The notes: generated from the sequence alone by a model not told the origin. 64,000 bases of DNA from Glycomyces algeriensis (GCF_027622855.1 NZ_JAPZVR010000001.1:638864-702863); one strand, 5' to 3'; counted from the first letter of the stretch, positions 8,463 to 17,320 are shown. Translations and numbers: made by a program.

Positions 8463-10436
8463 TCAGACCTCGATGTGGGAGCCGACGATGATCGTGCGGT
8501 CCCGCGGGAGCTGGAAGTGCTCGGCCGCATCGGAGGTGATGTGCGAGGTGGCGATGAACAGGTGCTTGCGCCAGGTCGCCATGGTCGGCTCGGGGCCGCA
8601 GCGCAGCTGGATCGTGGAGAGGAAGTAGGTGGCCTTCTCCAGCCGCAGCTTCCGCCCCTCGGCCTGCGCCGGGCTCACGAGCCGCAGCGCGCGCGGCACG
8701 TCGGGGGTCTCGGCGTAGCCGAAGCGGGCGGTCACGTGGATGACCGAGTCCTGGCAGTCGCCCAGGTCGTCGACGACGATCCGCTCCTCGTCGGGCACGC
8801 GCGGCACCGGTTCGGTCTGGACCGCGAGGACGATGGTCTGCGCGTACCGGGCGTGGTTGAGCTCCAACGCGGCCCGCAGGGCCAGCGGCGCGGTGTCCTT
8901 GCCACGCCCCAGGTACACCCCGGTGCCGGGCACTTGGGCGGCCTTCGGTTCGCCGCGGCGCATCTTCTCGACGAACTCGCGCAGCGGACCCTCGCGGCGC
9001 TCCCGCTCGTCCGAGACCACCTGCCGCCCGCGCTTCCACGTGATCATCACGGTGAACGCGGTGAGGCCGATGAGCAGCGGCAGCCACGCGCCGTGGACGA
9101 TCTTCGTGCTGCTCGCGGCCAGGAAGGTCACGTTGATCGCCAAGAGCAGGCCGCCGCCGGACGCGAGGATCCACAGCGGGGTGTTCCAGCGCTTCCTGGC
9201 GAGGTAGAGGAAGAGGATCGTGACGATGACGATCGTGCCGATCACTGCCATGCCGTAGGCGAACGCCAGCGACTCCGAGGTGCGGAACGCGAAGACCAGG
9301 GTCAGCACGGAGACCATGAGGAGCCAGTTGATCCACGGCACGTAGATCTGGCCGTAGTGGTGCTCGGAGGTGTGCGCGACCCGCAGGCGCGGCAGGTAGC
9401 CGAGCTCGGAGGCCTGCGCGGCCACGGAGAAGGCGCCGCTGATGACGGCCTGGGAGGCGATCACGGTCGCCGTCGCGGCCAGGACCAGCAGCGGGATGCG
9501 CCCCCACTCGGGTGCGAGGAGGAAGAAGGAGCCGGAGATGTTGCCGGTGTCGTCGAGGATGAGCGCGCCCTGGCCCATGTAGTTGAGCAGGAGCGCGGGG
9601 AAGACCATGAACAGCCAGGCCCGCGAGATCGGCTTGCGCCCGAAGTGGCCCATGTCCGCGTACAGCGCCTCGGCGCCGGTGAAGGTCAGGATGACCGCGG
9701 CGAGGGCGAAGAATGCGATGTGGAAGTGGCCGAACAGGAAGTCGATCGCGTAGGTGGGGGAGAGGGCGCGGAGGATCTCGGGGTTGCGGGTGATGCCGCC
9801 CAGGCCGAGCACGGCGAGCGCCGTGAACCAGGCGATCATGATCGGGCCGAACCAGCGGCCGATGACCGCGGTGCCCTTGCGCTGGAACGCGAACAGCAGC
9901 ACGATGATCACGGCGGTGGCGGGGATGATGAACGTCTCGAGGTCGGGGTTGACCGTCTTGATGCCTTCGACCGCTGAGAGGACCGAGATCGCGGGGGTGA
10001 TCATGCTGTCGCCCAGGAACAGGGCGGCGCCGAAGATGCCGAGACCGGCGAGGAAGAACCCGGTCTTGCGGCCGCGCCCCTCGCTGTGGCGGCGGATCAG
10101 GGTGATGAGGGCCATGATGCCGCCCTCGCCGTCGTTGTCGGTGCGCATCGCGAAGCCGACGTAAAAGATGGTCACGATGAGCATGAGCGACCAGAAGATC
10201 AGCGAGATGATGCCGTAGACGTTGTCGATGGTGACGGGCACCGGGTGGGGGTCGGCGGGGTTGAAGATTGTCTGCAGCGCGTAGATGGGGCTGGTCCCGA
10301 TGTCGCCGTACACGATGCCGAGGGCGCCGACGACGAGTGCGAGCCGCGTCGCGCCGCCGGCGGAGGTTCTTCGCGGGTCGTTCGTCGGGGGTGCGAGGCC
10401 GGGGCCGGCGGGTACTGCGGTGCTCTGAGCGGTCAC
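8463..10436 (-). CDS. kup: Kup-type potassium uptake permease
   Basis: 657 residues of the KUP/HAK/KT family of proton-coupled K+ importers. The first transmembrane segment has the diagnostic GALGIVYGDIGTSPIYAL near residue 40. FLGDSMITPAISVLSAVEG and GTNA-like EALYADMGHFGRKPI follow. About twelve hydrophobic segments lead to a soluble C-terminal domain of about 200 residues. The GTG at 10436 is ten bases after AAGGAG; a TTG at 10445 lies too close to that site. No K+ or c-di-AMP riboswitch could be recognised upstream. Confidence 0.93.
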   Translation of the reverse strand: MTAQSTAVPAGPGLAPPTNDPRRTSAGGATRLALVVGALGIVYGDIGTSPIYALQTIFNPADPHPVPVTIDNVYGIISLIFWSLMLIVTIFYVGFAMRTDNDGEGGIMALITLIRRHSEGRGRKTGFFLAGLGIFGAALFLGDSMITPAISVLSAVEGIKTVNPDLETFIIPATAVIIVLLFAFQRKGTAVIGRWFGPIMIAWFTALAVLGLGGITRNPEILRALSPTYAIDFLFGHFHIAFFALAAVILTFTGAEALYADMGHFGRKPISRAWLFMVFPALLLNYMGQGALILDDTGNISGSFFLLAPEWGRIPLLVLAATATVIASQAVISGAFSVAAQASELGYLPRLRVAHTSEHHYGQIYVPWINWLLMVSVLTLVFAFRTSESLAFAYGMAVIGTIVIVTILFLYLARKRWNTPLWILASGGGLLLAINVTFLAASSTKIVHGAWLPLLIGLTAFTVMITWKRGRQVVSDERERREGPLREFVEKMRRGEPKAAQVPGTGVYLGRGKDTAPLALRAALELNHARYAQTIVLAVQTEPVPRVPDEERIVVDDLGDCQDSVIHVTARFGYAETPDVPRALRLVSPAQAEGRKLRLEKATYFLSTIQLRCGPEPTMATWRKHLFIATSHITSDAAEHFQLPRDRTIIVGSHIEV

Positions 10437-10612
10437 GGGTGTCAAGCTCCTTTCGCAGGCGGATGCTAGTCCCTGGAAAGGGTCGAAAACGGATTCGCGA
10501 CGACTCCTCGCAAATTCATACGTTTTCTTGACGCCGATTGCGCCGCTGCATACGCCCTGTTGACGGCCGCGAACGCCGCAATCGAATGTCAGACATCGAC
10601 ATGAATCAATGC

Positions 10613-10641
10613 TTGACCCGAGGTCGGGCCGGTGTCATACT
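10613..10641 (+). promoter_or_regulatory. Sigma-70-type promoter of the GH5 gene
   Basis: TTGACC (10613-10618), a 17-base spacer and CATACT (10636-10641) form a good housekeeping-type promoter 70 bases before the GH5 start codon. A CebR-like box begins nine bases after the -10. Confidence 0.7.
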
Positions 10642-10650
10642 TTGGGCGGA

Positions 10651-10664
10651 TGTTAGCGCTTCCA
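10651..10664 (+). promoter_or_regulatory. CebR/CelR-like operator box
   Basis: TGTTAGCGCTTCCA matches the known actinobacterial cellobiose-responsive box TGGGAGCGCTCCCA at 11 of 14 positions, including the central AGCGCT. It lies where a bound LacI-family repressor would block the promoter at 10613-10641. No cebR gene is present in the window. Confidence 0.6.
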
Positions 10665-10711
10665 TCTTCCTGCTCCCTCACGCGTGCACCACGCACGAGA
10701 TAGGCCGGCCC

Positions 10712-12193
10712 ATGAACGCCGCATCCTCCCTCCACGCCCCGCCCCGGCGGGGGCGCCCCCTCCGCAGGCTCCTGTTCTCGATCCTCGCCACGCTCGTCCT
10801 CGTGCCCGTCATCGCCCTCGCCGACGCGGCGCCCGCCGCCGCGAACACCAGCGGGTTCCGCGGCTTCAACTGGGCCATGCTGGGCGACAACTTCAACGAC
10901 GGCCCGCTCGTCCTCGACGGCCTGAGCCAGTCCGACAGCTACGACACCGTCCGCGCCAAGGCCGCCGCGGTGTACAGCGACATGGACACCCTCATGGGCG
11001 CCAACACGATCCGGCTGCCCGTCAACACCCACACCGTCGGCACGGCCTGGTGGAACGCGTACTCCGCGACCATCGACGAGGCCACCGCGCGCGGCTTCAA
11101 GGTCATCCTCGCCTACTGGGAGGACGGCGCCGCCTCGGGCGGGCGCATCACCAACATGACCGCGTTCAACACCATGTGGAACACCGTGGTCGCCAAGTAC
11201 GGCTCCAACAGCCTCGTCTACTTCGAGCCGATGAACGAGCCGCACGGCTACAGCGCCGGCGACTGGGCGAACGTCGCCGCCGCCTGGGTCAGCTCCCGCC
11301 CCTCCGTTCCCAAGGGCCGCATCCTCATCGACGGCTCGGGCTTCGCGCAGGACGTCAAGCCGCTGTGCGCCGACAGCCGCCTCAACGGCACGCTCCTCTC
11401 CTACCACCACTACGCCTTCTTCTACGGCGACCACGACTACGCCTGGTGGGTCCAGAGCTTCAAGAACGGCGTCGGCAACTGCGCCTCCCGCACGGTGCTG
11501 ACCGAGTACGGCTCGCCGATGGACAACGGCCTGAACTACGCCGACGCGGCGAGCAGCCAGAACTTCGTCCGGTACCTGCGCGGCATCACCGACGCCCAGC
11601 GCGAGCTCGGCATGGGCTCGACCTACTGGCCCGCCCTCGGCGGCAAGCTCACCGGCACCTCGGGCTACGACTGGTACTCCATGTTCGCGAAGAGCGGCAG
11701 CGGCACCGACATCAACCTGGCCCTCCGCAACCGCTCCGGCGCCGACCGGATCCTCCACGGCTGGGGAGAAGGGGGCGGCGGCGGCCAGGTCACCGACATC
11801 GTCAGCCGCGTCTCCGGCAGGTGCGTCGACGTCGTGAGCGGCTCCACCGCCGACGGCGCCGAGATCATCCAGTACGACTGCCACGGCGGTGTGAACCAGC
11901 AGTGGGAGCTGCGCGACGCCGGCGGCGGCTACGTCCAGATCGTCTCCCGGGCCTCCGGCAAGTGCCTCGACATCAGCGGCGTCTCCACCGCCACCGGCGC
12001 CCGCGCCATCCAGTGGACCTGCGGCAGCGGCACCAACCAGCAGTGGCAGGTGCGCGACGCGGGCGGGTACGTCCAGCTCGTCGCCCGCCACTCCGGCAAA
12101 TGCCTCGAGGTCATCAACGGCGCCACCGCCAACGGCACCCGCCTCCAGCAGGCCGACTGCACCACCGCCACCAGCCAGCACTGGACCCTCTGA
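10712..12193 (+). CDS. Secreted GH5 glycoside hydrolase with C-terminal ricin-type (CBM13) domain
   Basis: 493 residues. A Sec signal peptide with Arg-rich start and hydrophobic stretch LLFSILATLVLVPVIALADA ends near residue 43. The GH5 barrel spans about 47-345, with acid/base Glu176 in EPMNEPHG and nucleophile Glu265 in LTEYGSP. After a glycine linker, a ricin-B-like trefoil (about 360-493) has three QxW repeats (QQWEL, QQWQV, QHWTL). It should bind and cut an extracellular beta-glycan; cellulose or mannan are likely but unproven. ATG 10712 directly precedes the signal peptide. The upstream CebR-like box suggests induction by cello-oligosaccharides. Confidence 0.88.
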   Translation: MNAASSLHAPPRRGRPLRRLLFSILATLVLVPVIALADAAPAAANTSGFRGFNWAMLGDNFNDGPLVLDGLSQSDSYDTVRAKAAAVYSDMDTLMGANTIRLPVNTHTVGTAWWNAYSATIDEATARGFKVILAYWEDGAASGGRITNMTAFNTMWNTVVAKYGSNSLVYFEPMNEPHGYSAGDWANVAAAWVSSRPSVPKGRILIDGSGFAQDVKPLCADSRLNGTLLSYHHYAFFYGDHDYAWWVQSFKNGVGNCASRTVLTEYGSPMDNGLNYADAASSQNFVRYLRGITDAQRELGMGSTYWPALGGKLTGTSGYDWYSMFAKSGSGTDINLALRNRSGADRILHGWGEGGGGGQVTDIVSRVSGRCVDVVSGSTADGAEIIQYDCHGGVNQQWELRDAGGGYVQIVSRASGKCLDISGVSTATGARAIQWTCGSGTNQQWQVRDAGGYVQLVARHSGKCLEVINGATANGTRLQQADCTTATSQHWTL

Positions 12194-12199
12194 GGGCGC

Positions 12200-12296
12200 G
12201 CGGGCGGGGCGGGGGGGGGGCCGCCCCCCCCCCCCCCCCCCCGGGGGGGGGGGGGGCGCCGGGGGCGGCCCCCCGCCCCCCGCCCCGACCCGGTTT
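12200..12296. other. G/C homopolymer tract after the GH5 gene, probable error around a terminator
   Basis: Starting seven bases after the GH5 stop, G10 (12211-12220), C19 (12224-12242) and G14 (12243-12256) follow with almost no other bases. The C19/G14 order could be a miscalled terminator hairpin. The exact bases should not be trusted. Confidence 0.75.
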
Positions 12297-12453
12297 TCGG
12301 GCGCACGAACCTGAATGAATACGCCTATGAGGACCCTCGGCGTTGCCTGCCAGTCGAAAAGGGAACGAACTCCACAACAGGGCATGAGGCGGTGCGCAGG
12401 CGGCGAGCCGGGGCATATAACTACGGGCAAGGATCTACCGAGAGGTGACCATC

Positions 12454-13113
12454 ATGTCCTCCTTCAAGCGCACCGCAGTCGTCGTCGCATCGGCCGCCGC
12501 AGTGCTCCTCCCCGCGACCGCCGCCGCCGCGGACGACCCCGAGATCCCCGCCGAGGGCTGGGAGTACTCCGAGCTCTGGGACGGTGTGAACGACGAGTAC
12601 ACCGCCGAGGCGAACGAGGAGATCGACGAGCTCCTCGAGGACTCCTTCGAGGACTGGAGCTTCGACAACTCGCTGCCGACCCTCCGCCTCCAGAACTACT
12701 ACATCGACGGCGGCAACGAGACGCCGGTGCAGCGCAAGTTCCGCACCGACTACTACGTCGACCAGACCGGCGAGGGCTTCGAAGTGGCCCTCTACCTGCC
12801 CGGCGGTGTCGCGACCGGCGTCCAGGACCTCACCGGCGGCGCGGACCTCGACATGCACTACCTCCTCCACTGCCACGAGAGCGACACCGACTGCGGTGAG
12901 GAGAAGCGCAAGGACGGCTCGCTCGTCGCCTGGACGACCGACGGCACCTATGTGGAGGCCGCCGTGTTCCACCGCGACGGCTCCGTCGCCACCGTCTGGT
13001 GGGGCCTTCCCAACGGCGACCTCGCCGTGACCACCGAGGAGATCATCGCCCTCGCCACCGAACTCGAGACCGACCCGGTGTGGGACGCGCTCGAGGCCGA
13101 CGGCGACGCCTGA
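12454..13113 (+). CDS. Exported protein of unknown function
   Basis: A 219-residue protein with a clear Sec signal peptide: KR, then a hydrophobic AVVVASAAAVLLPATAAAA stretch, cut near residue 25. The mature part is very acidic at its start (many Glu/Asp, including EANEEIDELLEDSFEDW) and has two Cys (HCHESDTDCGEE) that could form a disulfide. I recognise no family. ATG 12454 is eight bases after GAGAGG; a GTG at 12445 is less likely. A strong terminator follows, so it is probably monocistronic. Confidence 0.75.
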   Translation: MSSFKRTAVVVASAAAVLLPATAAAADDPEIPAEGWEYSELWDGVNDEYTAEANEEIDELLEDSFEDWSFDNSLPTLRLQNYYIDGGNETPVQRKFRTDYYVDQTGEGFEVALYLPGGVATGVQDLTGGADLDMHYLLHCHESDTDCGEEKRKDGSLVAWTTDGTYVEAAVFHRDGSVATVWWGLPNGDLAVTTEEIIALATELETDPVWDALEADGDA

Positions 13114-13129
13114 TCCGACGCGATCGACG

Positions 13130-13155
13130 ACGGCCCCGCCTTACGGCGGGGCCGT
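13130..13155 (+). terminator. Terminator after the exported protein gene
   Basis: A perfect 11 bp stem, ACGGCCCCGCC with GGCGGGGCCGT, and a TTAC loop start 16 bases after the stop codon. Confidence 0.8.
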
Positions 13156-13285
13156 TCGACGTGCGCCCCCCGCGAGGGGCGGGGCCGGTCCGGACGCCGA
13201 GGACGGCGGCATGCCCGCGGCCGCATCGGGCGTCCAGGCCGATCGGCATGATGCCGATTGGGCTACCAGGAGATCGCCGACTTCG

Positions 13286-13321
13286 CGTGAGGCCGGGGCG
13301 CGACTGCGACCCGGCCTCACG
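13286..13321 (-). terminator. Terminator after the lipoprotein gene
   Basis: A perfect 12 bp stem (CGTGAGGCCGGG with CCCGGCCTCACG) and a 12-base loop lie directly downstream of the minus-strand gene ending at 13326. Confidence 0.75.
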
Positions 13322-13325
13322 AGGG

Positions 13326-14486
13326 CTACGCCTGGAGGTAGTCCTGGGCGTTGTCGAGGTGGCCCTGCATGGCGTCCCGCCAGGCGACCAGGTCGGTCTC
13401 GATCGGCTGGTACGCCTCGACGAGCATGGCGGCCCAGGCCTCCTCGACAGCCATCCGCAGGCCGCTCTCCTGGCCGCAGGCCGCGAAGTCGACGGCCATG
13501 GCGCGTTCGAGCTCGAGCACGCCCATGAAGTCGGCCGGGACCTCCTCAGGCCCTTCGGGGACCTCCAGGCCCTCCTCGCCGAACTCCTCGAAGTGGTCCG
13601 GGTCGTACATCGCGCCGAAGTACTCCCACAGCGGCGGATAGAAGCTCTCGCCGAGCTCCCAGCCCTCGTACCCGGCGTCGACGAGGCAGCTCTCGAACGC
13701 GTCCACCTCGTCGCGGACGGCATCGAGCAGCGCGCTGAAGTCCTCGAACTCGCCGAGCGCGAACAGCGGGCTCGGCTCGTGGGTCTCGGGGTACTGGCCG
13801 CCCTCTTCGCCGTCCTCCCCTTCGTAGGTCACCATGAAGGGCTCGCCGTACATGGTTTCGACCATCTGGAGCCAGCAGCCGCCCAGCGGGGCCTCGGGGT
13901 CGGGCTCGGGGCCCTTGATGCCCTCGTCGACGGCGGGCGAGCCCGTATAGGCCTCGATCCACTCGGCGTGGTACTCGTCGTCCTCGGCGTCCCATTCGCT
14001 CGTGTCCATCCCCATGTCCTCGGTGTCGAGGATGCCGAAGGCGGTCATCGCCTCAGGGGTGAGCAGCTCCTCGGCCAGGTCCTCGTTGCCGGGGTTGCGC
14101 ACGAACTCGGCCCACACGCCGAAGCCCCACGCCTCGGCCGCCTCGGCGGTCGGCACGGCCCTGAGCGGCGCGGCGGAGAGGTAGCCGCCCGCGCTGTACG
14201 CGGCGGTGTGCGACTCCTGGAACTCCATCGGGTCGTGGACGGTGAAGCCCTCGTCCTCCAAGCAGCGCTTGGCGACGCGGTGCTCGATCGCCGTGAGCTC
14301 GTCGGTGATCGCCTGGCTCTCGTTGACGATCTGGTGGAGCCGCTCGGCCTCGGCGACGGCGTCGGGCCCCGGCTCCACGGTGCCGCCGACGGTTTCCGGA
14401 GCGCCCTCGGCGCTGCAGGCCGCGGCGGCGAGCAGGCCGCAGGCGACGGCGAGCGAGGTGAGCGCCCGGCCTGTTCTGTGTCGCAT
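13326..14486 (-). CDS. Putative acidic lipoprotein of unknown function
   Basis: 386 residues beginning with a lipoprotein signal: basic start, hydrophobic LTSLAVACGLLAAAAC and a lipobox LAAAAC with the modified Cys near residue 23. The mature protein is strongly acidic, rich in Glu, Asp and Tyr, and mostly helical in appearance. Four further Cys occur in KRCLEDEG, GGCWLQ, ESCLVDAG and AACGQE, which suggests two disulfides. No family was recognised. The ATG at 14486 opens the lipoprotein signal. It is divergent from the monooxygenase gene at 14674. Confidence 0.78.
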   Translation of the reverse strand: MRHRTGRALTSLAVACGLLAAAACSAEGAPETVGGTVEPGPDAVAEAERLHQIVNESQAITDELTAIEHRVAKRCLEDEGFTVHDPMEFQESHTAAYSAGGYLSAAPLRAVPTAEAAEAWGFGVWAEFVRNPGNEDLAEELLTPEAMTAFGILDTEDMGMDTSEWDAEDDEYHAEWIEAYTGSPAVDEGIKGPEPDPEAPLGGCWLQMVETMYGEPFMVTYEGEDGEEGGQYPETHEPSPLFALGEFEDFSALLDAVRDEVDAFESCLVDAGYEGWELGESFYPPLWEYFGAMYDPDHFEEFGEEGLEVPEGPEEVPADFMGVLELERAMAVDFAACGQESGLRMAVEEAWAAMLVEAYQPIETDLVAWRDAMQGHLDNAQDYLQA

Positions 14487-14595
14487 TGATCGTGGTCCTC
14501 TCGATGGGGATGTCGGTTGCGGGTAATACCGCCGCCGGGGCGCGACGGTTGTCAGCGGCCCCCGGTGTGAGCAGCGCCTCCCATATTTCGGAATA

Positions 14596-14611
14596 GTCCT
14601 TGTCCCAGGAC
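14596..14611. promoter_or_regulatory. Inverted repeat upstream of the monooxygenase operon
   Basis: GTCCTTGTCCCAGGAC has 5-base perfect arms (GTCCT/AGGAC) around a 6-base centre. It lies 62 bases before the start of the luciferase-like gene, whose operon encodes a MarR regulator. It may be that regulator's site; the evidence is weak. Confidence 0.35.
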
Positions 14612-14673
14612 CGTTAAGGTAGATGCAAACGCATGAAGATTGGACCGCTGCGGCGGGGAGAGCAGGGAATACC

Positions 14674-15834
14674 ATGCAGTTCGGTGTCTTCTCAGTCAGT
14701 GACATCACGCGCGACCCGGTCTCGGGGGAGACGCCGACCGAGGCCGAGCGGATCGACGGCATCCTCAAGATCGCCGTCAAGGCCGAAGAGGTCGGCCTCG
14801 ACGTCTTCGCCATCGGCGAGCACCACAACCCGCCGTTCTTCTCCTCCTCGCCCACCACGCTGCTCTCCCACATCGCCGCCCTCACCGAGCGGCTCATCGT
14901 CACCACCGCGACGACCCTGATCACCACCAACGACCCGGTGCGCATCGCCGAGGAGTACGCGATGCTCCAGCACCTCTCCAAGGGCCGCATGGACCTCATG
15001 CTGGGCCGCGGCAACACCGCCCCGGTCTACCCCTGGTTCGGCCAGGACATCCGCCAGGGCCTGCCGCTCGCGCTCGAGCACTACAACCTCCTGCACCGGC
15101 TGTGGCGCGAGGACGTCGTGGACTGGGAGGGCGAGTTCCGCACCGCGCTCCAGGGCTTCACCTCGACGCCCCGCCCGCTCGACGACGTGCCGCCGTTCGT
15201 CTGGCACGGCTCCATCCGCACGCCCGAGATCGCCGAGCAGGCCGCGTTCTACGGCAACGGCTACTTCGCCAACCACATCTTCTGGCCCACCTCGCACTCC
15301 AAGCGCCTCGTCGACTTCTACCGCCAGCGCTTCGAGCACTACGGGCACGGCACCCGCAAGCAGGCGATCGTGGGCCTCGGCGGCCACGCCTACATCGCGA
15401 AGCGCTCGCAGGACGCGGTGGACGAGTTCCGCCCGTACTTCAACGAGGCCCCGGTCTACGGCCACGGCCCGTCCCTGGAGGAGTTCACCAAGGGCACCCC
15501 GCTCTCGGTCGGCAGCCCGCAGGAGGTCATCGACAAGACCCTGACCTTCCACGACGCCTTCGGCGACTACCAGCGCCAGATGTTCCTCATCGACCACGCC
15601 GGGATGCCGCTCAAGATGGTCCTCAACCAGCTCGACCTCCTCGGCGAAGAGGTCGTCCCGGTGCTGCGCAAGGAGCTCGCGGCCCGCCGCGACCCCGAGT
15701 CGGCCGACGCGCCCACGCACGCGGGCCTCGTGAGGGCGAAGTACGGCGACCGCCCGGCCCGCCAGCCGCGCCCGAACGCCAACCTCGGCGACAACACCGC
15801 CGGCGACATGCCGTACCAGGACGACGAGAGCTGA
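14674..15834 (+). CDS. Luciferase-like FMN-dependent monooxygenase, CE1758 family
   Basis: 386 residues of the bacterial luciferase-like TIM-barrel superfamily, which use reduced FMN and oxygen. Conserved parts include the N-terminal FGVFSVSDITRD, FAIGEHHNPPFFSSSPTTLLSH, the flavin-site GRMDLMLGRGNTAPVYPWFG and a C-terminal tail MPYQDDES. Its neighbours, a MarR regulator and a partner FMN reductase in the same operon, are the arrangement of the CE1758/CE1759 pair. The substrate is unknown. The ATG at 14674 follows GGGGAGAGCAGGGA; an upstream ATG at 14623 lacks conservation. Confidence 0.88.
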   Translation: MQFGVFSVSDITRDPVSGETPTEAERIDGILKIAVKAEEVGLDVFAIGEHHNPPFFSSSPTTLLSHIAALTERLIVTTATTLITTNDPVRIAEEYAMLQHLSKGRMDLMLGRGNTAPVYPWFGQDIRQGLPLALEHYNLLHRLWREDVVDWEGEFRTALQGFTSTPRPLDDVPPFVWHGSIRTPEIAEQAAFYGNGYFANHIFWPTSHSKRLVDFYRQRFEHYGHGTRKQAIVGLGGHAYIAKRSQDAVDEFRPYFNEAPVYGHGPSLEEFTKGTPLSVGSPQEVIDKTLTFHDAFGDYQRQMFLIDHAGMPLKMVLNQLDLLGEEVVPVLRKELAARRDPESADAPTHAGLVRAKYGDRPARQPRPNANLGDNTAGDMPYQDDES

Positions 15835-15845
15835 AGGGGGCGACC

Positions 15846-16325
15846 ATGACCCGCAGCAGGAGCCGCCGCGCCAACGAGGCGTGGGAAGCGCTGCTCACCG
15901 CGCACGCCTCGCTCATGAAGCGGTTCGCCGCCGAGCCGATCTGGGGCGAGCTGTCGATGCGCGAGTACGACGTCCTCTACACGCTGTCCAAGCACGACGA
16001 GCCGCTGCGCCTCTTCGAACTGGGACGCGGCGTGCTGCTCAGCCAGCCCGCCCTGTCCCGGCTCGTCGACCGCCTCGCCGACCGGGGCCTGATCGAGCGC
16101 ACGCCCGACCCCGAGGACGGGCGCGGCGTCCGCCTCGACCTCACCGAGGCCGGCCGCGAGCGGCAGCGGCGCGTCGGCGGCCGCCACGCCGTCGACGTCG
16201 CCCGCGCCGTCACCGCGGCCCTCACCGACGAGGAGATCGCCCTGCTTGAGGCGATCGGCCGTAAACTCGCCGCCCAAGGCGCGGCGACCCCCGCCCAACG
16301 CAACCGCCAGGAGGCCGTCCTGTGA
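15846..16325 (+). CDS. MarR-family transcriptional regulator
   Basis: 159 residues with a MarR winged helix: MREYDVLYTLSKHDEPLRLFE, the recognition helix LLSQPALSRLVDRLADRGLI and the wing RTPDPEDGRGVRLDLTEAG. AAGGGGG stands five bases before the ATG. It lies between the monooxygenase and FMN reductase genes and overlaps the latter (GTGA), so it is translated with them. Inference: it senses a substrate of the pair and controls this operon. Confidence 0.9.
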   Translation: MTRSRSRRANEAWEALLTAHASLMKRFAAEPIWGELSMREYDVLYTLSKHDEPLRLFELGRGVLLSQPALSRLVDRLADRGLIERTPDPEDGRGVRLDLTEAGRERQRRVGGRHAVDVARAVTAALTDEEIALLEAIGRKLAAQGAATPAQRNRQEAVL

Positions 16326-17032
16326 CCGTCCAGCAGCGCCGATCCGAAGGCGCCCAACCGTTCCACCTGGTCGTCGTCAGCGGCGGCACGAGCGACCCGT
16401 CCTCGACGCGGATGCTCGCCGACCGCATCGCCGACCGCGTGCACACCCTCGCCGAGGACCGCGGTGAGCAGGTCGCGACCGACGTGATCGACCTGCGCGA
16501 ACTCGCCACCGAGATCACGACCGCGATCGTCTCGCAGCTCATGGGCCCCAAGATGGCCCGCGCGATCGAACTGCTCGGCCGCGCCGACGCCGTCGTCGCC
16601 AGCGCCCCGGTCTACAAGGCCGCCCCCAGCGGCCTGTTCAGCTCCTTCTTCCACGTCCTCGACAACGACCTGCTCATCGCCAAACCGGTGGTCCTCGCCG
16701 CGACCGCCGGCACGGCCCGCCACGCGCTCGTCGTGGACGACCAGATGCGCTCGCTGTTCGCCTACCTGCGGACCATGACCGTGCCGACCTCGGTCTTCGC
16801 CGCCACCGAGGACTGGAACTCGAAGGAGCTGGGGGAGCGGATCACCCGCGCCGCTATCGAACTCCTCCTGCTCATGGAGTCCGGCTTCGCCGAGCAGGTC
16901 CGCAGCGAGTCCTGGAGGCACTACCAGCACGAATACGGCAGCGCCGGAGGCACGGAGCTCGACATCGACCTCAGCTCCGACCTCATGCGCCTGGCCACCG
17001 GCGGCTCCGCCAAGCCGAACCGCAAGGCCTAG
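16322..17032 (+). CDS. NADPH-dependent FMN reductase, CE1759 family (monooxygenase partner)
   Basis: 236 residues of the flavodoxin-like FMN reductase fold. The N-terminal phosphate-binding loop is VVVSGGTSDPSSTRMLADRI and the flavin-binding APVYKAAPSGLFSSFF follows near residue 100. It reduces FMN with NADPH and passes FMNH2 to the monooxygenase at 14674. The start codon overlaps the MarR stop. The SsuE-like protein at 35657 shares the VYKA motif but is shorter. Confidence 0.88.
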   Translation: MTVQQRRSEGAQPFHLVVVSGGTSDPSSTRMLADRIADRVHTLAEDRGEQVATDVIDLRELATEITTAIVSQLMGPKMARAIELLGRADAVVASAPVYKAAPSGLFSSFFHVLDNDLLIAKPVVLAATAGTARHALVVDDQMRSLFAYLRTMTVPTSVFAATEDWNSKELGERITRAAIELLLLMESGFAEQVRSESWRHYQHEYGSAGGTELDIDLSSDLMRLATGGSAKPNRKA

Positions 17033-17041
17033 CGGACCCCC

Positions 17042-17083
17042 GTTCTCGGTTCCCGACCAGTATTTTGGAAGGGAGCCGAGAAC
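17042..17083. promoter_or_regulatory. Inverted repeat between the FMN reductase and the small gene
   Basis: GTTCTCGGTTCCC (17042-17054) pairs with GGGAGCCGAGAAC (17071-17083) at 12 of 13 positions around a 16-base AT-containing loop. It starts 10 bases after the FMN reductase stop. It could be a terminator, or an operator before the small gene at 17096. Confidence 0.5.
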
Positions 17084-17095
17084 ACTGGAGGCACG

Positions 17096-17320
17096 ATGAG
17101 CGACGGCGGCGACGGCGAACTGGTGGACTACTCCGCCGCGGACCTCCCGGTCGAGCACGGCACGGCGGTCGCCGCGGTGTCGGCGGGCCCGCCCGGCGAC
17201 GACTTCCACGACCTCGTCCTCCCCATACCCCCGGATCTCGCGGGCGAACGCCTCCAGTCCGAGGAGGAGGACCTCGTCGCCCTCACCTGGGTCGAACCCG
17301 ACACCACCTCCGGGCCCTGA
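17096..17320 (+). CDS. Small acidic protein of unknown function
   Basis: 74 residues, strongly acidic, without Cys, signal peptide or membrane segment. A good GGAGG at 17087-17091 stands four bases before the ATG, which supports real translation. It has about 16 Asp/Glu and only one Arg, unlike the Arg-rich shadow frames of this genome. Function unknown. Confidence 0.6.
   Translation: MSDGGDGELVDYSAADLPVEHGTAVAAVSAGPPGDDFHDLVLPIPPDLAGERLQSEEEDLVALTWVEPDTTSGP

Noticed and set aside
10446-10612. A c-di-AMP (ydaO-type) riboswitch upstream of kup
   Set aside because: Such riboswitches often precede kup in actinobacteria, but I could not find their conserved core. Only a short ATGTCAGACAT palindrome is visible, which is not enough.
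10538-10711. An upstream extension of the GH5 frame
   Set aside because: It crosses the promoter and operator at 10613-10664 and lacks coding character. The signal peptide begins at 10712.
12224-12256. The C19/G14 inverted repeat as a genuine terminator
   Set aside because: A terminator is expected here, but runs of this length look like base-calling failure. Only its presence, not its sequence, can be believed.
13240-13290. A short frame ending in LGYQEIADFA before a stop, possibly a gene remnant
   Set aside because: It is too short, has no start or ribosome binding site and leads straight into the hairpin at 13286-13321.
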